Shown: positions 14,446-16,880 of the stretch, in pieces
Layout: every line of letters starts with the position of its first letter
Position numbering within the stretch: the first letter of the stretch is position 1
From: M55B175 sp964635265
GTDB lineage: Bacteria > Desulfobacterota > Desulfobacteria > Desulfobacterales > Desulfosalsimonadaceae
Direction of reading: 5' to 3'
Assembly: GCA_964635265.1 (NCBI GenBank)
Contig: CAZWNV010000052.1
Span: 1 to 16,880, forward strand
Length of the DNA stretch: 16,880 nucleotides
Program-made: the position numbers and the translations under genes
The notes under the pieces: model-generated
The model's input: only the letters and a program-made list of their open reading frames with translations
What the model was told of the DNA's origin: nothing
Databases searched by the model: none

Positions 14446-15603
14446 TCAGTTCTTTTTGCGTTTTTTGTGGTCCCCCAGCACTTCATTGGCGATAACGATT
14501 TTTTGCACCTGGGAGGTTCCTTCGTAAATGGTAAGCACCCGCGCATCCCTGTAGAAACGCTCCACGGGAAATTCTCTTGTGTAGCCGTATCCGCCGTGGA
14601 TCTGCACCGCCTGGCCGGCTACCCGGTTGGCCATTTCCGAGGCATAGAGCTTGGCCATGGAGGTTTCCTTGGTGCATTTCTCCCCGCTGTCTTTTTTGGC
14701 TGCAGCGTTTAAAACAAGCTGGCGTGCAGCTTCCACATCTGTTGCCATGTCCGCGATCATCCAGCGGATGCCCTGGTTGTTGGCAATCGGGTGGCCGAAC
14801 TGCACCCGCTGCTTGGAATAGGAAACCGCTTCATCCAGAGCGGCCTGGCCCAAGCCGACAGAGAGTGCGGCAATACCGATGCGGCCGTCGTCAAGGCCGG
14901 ACATGGCAACGATAAAGCCTTCTCCTTCCATGCCCAGAAGGTGATCGGCGGGAACCCGGCAGTTGGAGAACAGGAGATCCGAGGTGTCCGATGCACACTG
15001 GCCCATTTTATCCTCCACGCGGCCGGTGGAGAAACCTTCCATGTCGGGTGTCACAAGAAAGGCGGAAATTCCCTTGTGCCCGGCATCCGGATCGGTTTTG
15101 GCCAGAACGATGAAGAGCTTGGATGTGGCTCCTCCTGTGATCCAGCGCTTGGTGCCGTTTAATATGTAATAATCCCCGTTTTTTTCAGCGGTTGTCGTCA
15201 TGCTCGCGGGGTCTGAGCCGGCCTCCGGCTCGGAAAGAGCAAAGGAGCAAATGAACTCCCCGCCGGACATGGGCTTGAGGTACCGCTCCTGCTGCTCGGG
15301 GGTTCCGAAGCGCAGGAGGCTTCCACAGCAGATGGAGTTGTGCACGGACATGATAACCGCCGTGGAGGCACAGGCATAGGCAATTTCGCTCATGGCCAGC
15401 GCGTAGGAAACCGTATCCATGTCCTCGCCGCCGTATTCCTCGGGCACCAGCATGCCGAGCAGGCCAAGCTCCCCCATTTTTTTCAGGCTCTGCTCCGGGT
15501 ATTCGTGCTCCTGGTCGCGCTGTCCGGCAAGAGGGGCAAGCTCTTTTCTGGCAAATTCCCGGGCCATTTTCTGAATCATGCCCTGTTCTTTGGTAAGCTG
15601 CAT
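14446..15603 (-). CDS. Acyl-CoA dehydrogenase, short-chain (butyryl-CoA) type
   Basis: 385 residues, the normal length. Family signatures are intact: the FAD/substrate motif FALSEPEAGSD at 121-131, GTKRWITGG at 150-158, the QIHGGYGYTRE block at 334-344, and the catalytic base Glu361 in IYEGTSQVQ, the position used by short-chain and butyryl-CoA dehydrogenases. It oxidises an acyl-CoA to the trans-2-enoyl-CoA with FAD in the cytoplasm and normally passes electrons to an electron-transfer flavoprotein, which is not encoded here. The start is ATG 15603; a GTG at 15609 would add two residues and has the better-spaced AGGA, so it remains possible. Only about 12 bases separate it from the preceding dehydrogenase gene, so they share a transcript. 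The Lys-rich end (KKRKKN) is unusual but probably harmless. Confidence 0.95.
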   Translation of the reverse strand: MQLTKEQGMIQKMAREFARKELAPLAGQRDQEHEYPEQSLKKMGELGLLGMLVPEEYGGEDMDTVSYALAMSEIAYACASTAVIMSVHNSICCGSLLRFGTPEQQERYLKPMSGGEFICSFALSEPEAGSDPASMTTTAEKNGDYYILNGTKRWITGGATSKLFIVLAKTDPDAGHKGISAFLVTPDMEGFSTGRVEDKMGQCASDTSDLLFSNCRVPADHLLGMEGEGFIVAMSGLDDGRIGIAALSVGLGQAALDEAVSYSKQRVQFGHPIANNQGIRWMIADMATDVEAARQLVLNAAAKKDSGEKCTKETSMAKLYASEMANRVAGQAVQIHGGYGYTREFPVERFYRDARVLTIYEGTSQVQKIVIANEVLGDHKKRKKN

Positions 15604-15615
15604 ATGCACTCGATC

Positions 15616-16467
15616 CTATTTGTATTCGTAGATGCCCTTGCCGGTTTTTCTGCCCAGCCAGCCGGCGTTGACATAGGATTTTAAAAGCGGGCACGGCCGG
15701 TATTTGGGATCTCCGTAGCCCTCCTGGAGGACGCCGAGGATGGCCAGCACCGTATCCAGGCCGATCAGGTCGGCCAGCGCCAGCGGCCCCATTGGATGGT
15801 TCATGCCCAGTTTCATGATCTGGTCAATGCCTTCGGCGGTCGCCACCCCTTCGTAGAGTTCCCACAGGGCTTCGTTTATCATGACCATGAGCACACGGTT
15901 GGAGACAAACCCGGGCACGTCGCGGCATTCAACCGGCGTTTTGCCCATGGCCTCCGCGGTGTTGAGGATGGTGTCGGTCACTTCCGGGATCGTTGCCAGT
16001 CCGTTGATGATCTCTACCAGCTTCATCACGGGCACCGGATTCATAAAATGCATGCCGATGACCTGTTGCGGCCGCGAGGTCTGGGCGGCAATCGCAGTAA
16101 TGGAAATCGAGGAGGTATTGGTGGCCAGGATGGCATGGGCGGGAGCTAGTTCATCGAGTTCCTTGAAGATTTTGGCCTTGATTTCCATCGCCTCCACAGC
16201 GGCTTCCACAACCAGGTCGGCATGCATTGCGGGCTGCATGTCTTCAGCCGGGTGGATATTGCCGAGCACGGCATCCTTGTCCTCCTGGCTGATTTTCTCC
16301 TTTTTCACCATGCGGTCCAGGCTGGAGGAGACGGTGGAGAGGCCCTTGTTTATGTATTCCCGCGATATGTCGTTCATGTATACAGTGTATCCGGTTTGTG
16401 CCGCAACCTGAGCAATTCCGCTGCCCATCTGGCCGGCGCCGACAACCATAACCGTTTTAATCTCCAT
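15616..16467 (-). CDS. hbd: 3-hydroxybutyryl-CoA dehydrogenase
   Basis: 283 residues, the standard size of the single-domain-pair bacterial enzyme. The N-terminal Rossmann motif GAGQMG (10-15) binds NAD(H). The catalytic His140 lies in GMHFMNPVPVMKLVEI together with Glu152, and NTSSI (117-121) supplies the conserved Ser and Asn. The C-terminal domain has PGFVSNRV and the ending GRKTGKGIYEY typical of Hbd/PaaH. It oxidises (S)-3-hydroxybutyryl-CoA to acetoacetyl-CoA in the cytoplasm, or runs in reverse. The ATG at 16467 has AAGGA nine bases upstream. It lies 14 bases after the thiolase and just before the acyl-CoA dehydrogenase, so the operon order is thiolase, hydroxyacyl-CoA dehydrogenase, acyl-CoA dehydrogenase, crotonase. 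Confidence 0.95.
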   Translation of the reverse strand: MEIKTVMVVGAGQMGSGIAQVAAQTGYTVYMNDISREYINKGLSTVSSSLDRMVKKEKISQEDKDAVLGNIHPAEDMQPAMHADLVVEAAVEAMEIKAKIFKELDELAPAHAILATNTSSISITAIAAQTSRPQQVIGMHFMNPVPVMKLVEIINGLATIPEVTDTILNTAEAMGKTPVECRDVPGFVSNRVLMVMINEALWELYEGVATAEGIDQIMKLGMNHPMGPLALADLIGLDTVLAILGVLQEGYGDPKYRPCPLLKSYVNAGWLGRKTGKGIYEYK

Positions 16468-16481
16468 TGCCAGAGTCCTTT

Positions 16482-16880
16482 CTATCTGTTAATGATCATG
16501 GCTACCGCTTCGCCGCCGCCCAGGCACAGGGATGCCAGACCGGTTTTGAGATCGCGGCGCATCATTTCATATAGAAGTGTGACCAGCACACGGCATCCGC
16601 TTGCGCCGATGGGGTGGCCCAGCGCTACGGAGCCGCCGTTTACGTTGACGATATCCGTACTCAGGGAAAGCTCCCGGAGCACGGCCACGGTAGAGCCGGA
16701 GAAGGCCTCGTTGATTTCAAAGAGGTCAATATCGGAGAGGCTCTTGCCTTCCTTTTTGAGGCACCTGGGAACAGCGTAGATGGGGGCCATGAGCACATAT
16801 TTCATGTCAAGTCCGGCCGCGGACTGGGCTCCGATGGTGGCCAGAATTGTACACCCAGCTCCTCCGCCTTTTTCCGGCTC
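16482..16880 (-). CDS. Acetyl-CoA C-acyltransferase (thiolase), C-terminal part, with an apparent frameshift near the window edge
   Basis: Only the C-terminal third is inside the window. The motifs NEAFS, GHPIGASG (catalytic His) and CLGGGEAVAM (second catalytic Cys) are the standard thiolase end, so this is a degradative/biosynthetic thiolase and unlike the interrupted one at 466-1629. Upstream of about 16844 the expected thiolase sequence jumps frame: AEELGV reads in one frame up to the GTACAATTC stretch, and ILATIGAQSAAGLD continues in another. One extra base in this A/T stretch would join them. The gene probably starts several hundred bases beyond the edge; the ATG at 16805 is internal. 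It cleaves acetoacetyl-CoA to two acetyl-CoA, or longer 3-ketoacyl-CoA, as the last step for the dehydrogenases downstream. Confidence 0.85.
   Translation of the reverse strand, partial: EPEKGGGAGCTILATIGAQSAAGLDMKYVLMAPIYAVPRCLKKEGKSLSDIDLFEINEAFSGSTVAVLRELSLSTDIVNVNGGSVALGHPIGASGCRVLVTLLYEMMRRDLKTGLASLCLGGGEAVAMIINR

Overview
The window looks like a piece of a draft genome from an anaerobic, fatty-acid-oxidising Desulfobacterota-type bacterium (a sulfate reducer of the Desulfobacterales is the best guess). I base this on the moderately GC-rich sequence, a short-chain beta-oxidation cluster next to a carboxylate:sodium symporter, a DUF294-type cNMP/CBS regulator and a Gram-negative porin ending in Phe. 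This is inference from gene content; there is no rRNA or other marker. A run of 100 N at 7266-7365 shows that two contigs were scaffolded.

Layout, left to right. (1) 56-1629, minus: a thiolase-family gene and a one-base-overlapping DUF35/OB-fold partner; the thiolase is interrupted by one in-frame TGA. (2) 1669-1810: a MITE-like inverted repeat in the divergent promoter region. (3) 1885-3813, plus: a cNMP-binding/CBS/DUF294 nucleotidyltransferase-like regulator, the only plus-strand gene. (4) 3866-5653, minus: an exported FG-GAP/VCBS-like protein of unknown function, converging on (3). (5) 5654-5834: an intergenic region packed with palindromes. (6) 5835-7265, minus: an outer-membrane beta-barrel protein whose start lies in the N gap. 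(7) 7389-9628, minus: a Yip1-like membrane protein coupled to a GAF-GAF-HD-GYP protein, closed by an intrinsic terminator. (8) 9725-13442, minus: AMP-forming acyl-CoA synthetase, small symporter subunit and SSS-family sodium symporter. (9) 13599-16880, minus: thiolase (cut by the window edge, apparently frameshifted), 3-hydroxybutyryl-CoA dehydrogenase, acyl-CoA dehydrogenase and an ECHDC3-like crotonase.

How they fit together: the symporter pair would import a short carboxylate (acetate, propionate or butyrate class), the ligase would activate it with ATP and CoA, and the dehydrogenase, hydroxyacyl-CoA dehydrogenase and thiolase would take a C4 acyl-CoA to acetyl-CoA. The hydratase step is not clearly covered here, because the only crotonase lacks both catalytic glutamates of enoyl-CoA hydratase. 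Regulation is suggested by a 23-bp dyad with an AAAC-N3-GTTT core before the acyl-CoA synthetase and by a matching core before the thiolase/DUF35 unit. This resembles the PsrA-type (TetR family) fatty-acid operator as I recall it.

I found no tRNA, rRNA, CRISPR array, transposase or phage gene. Most of the window is ordinary fatty-acid metabolism. The points most worth checking are the shared operator-like dyad, the TGA inside the thiolase, the MITE-like repeat and the crotonase without catalytic glutamates.
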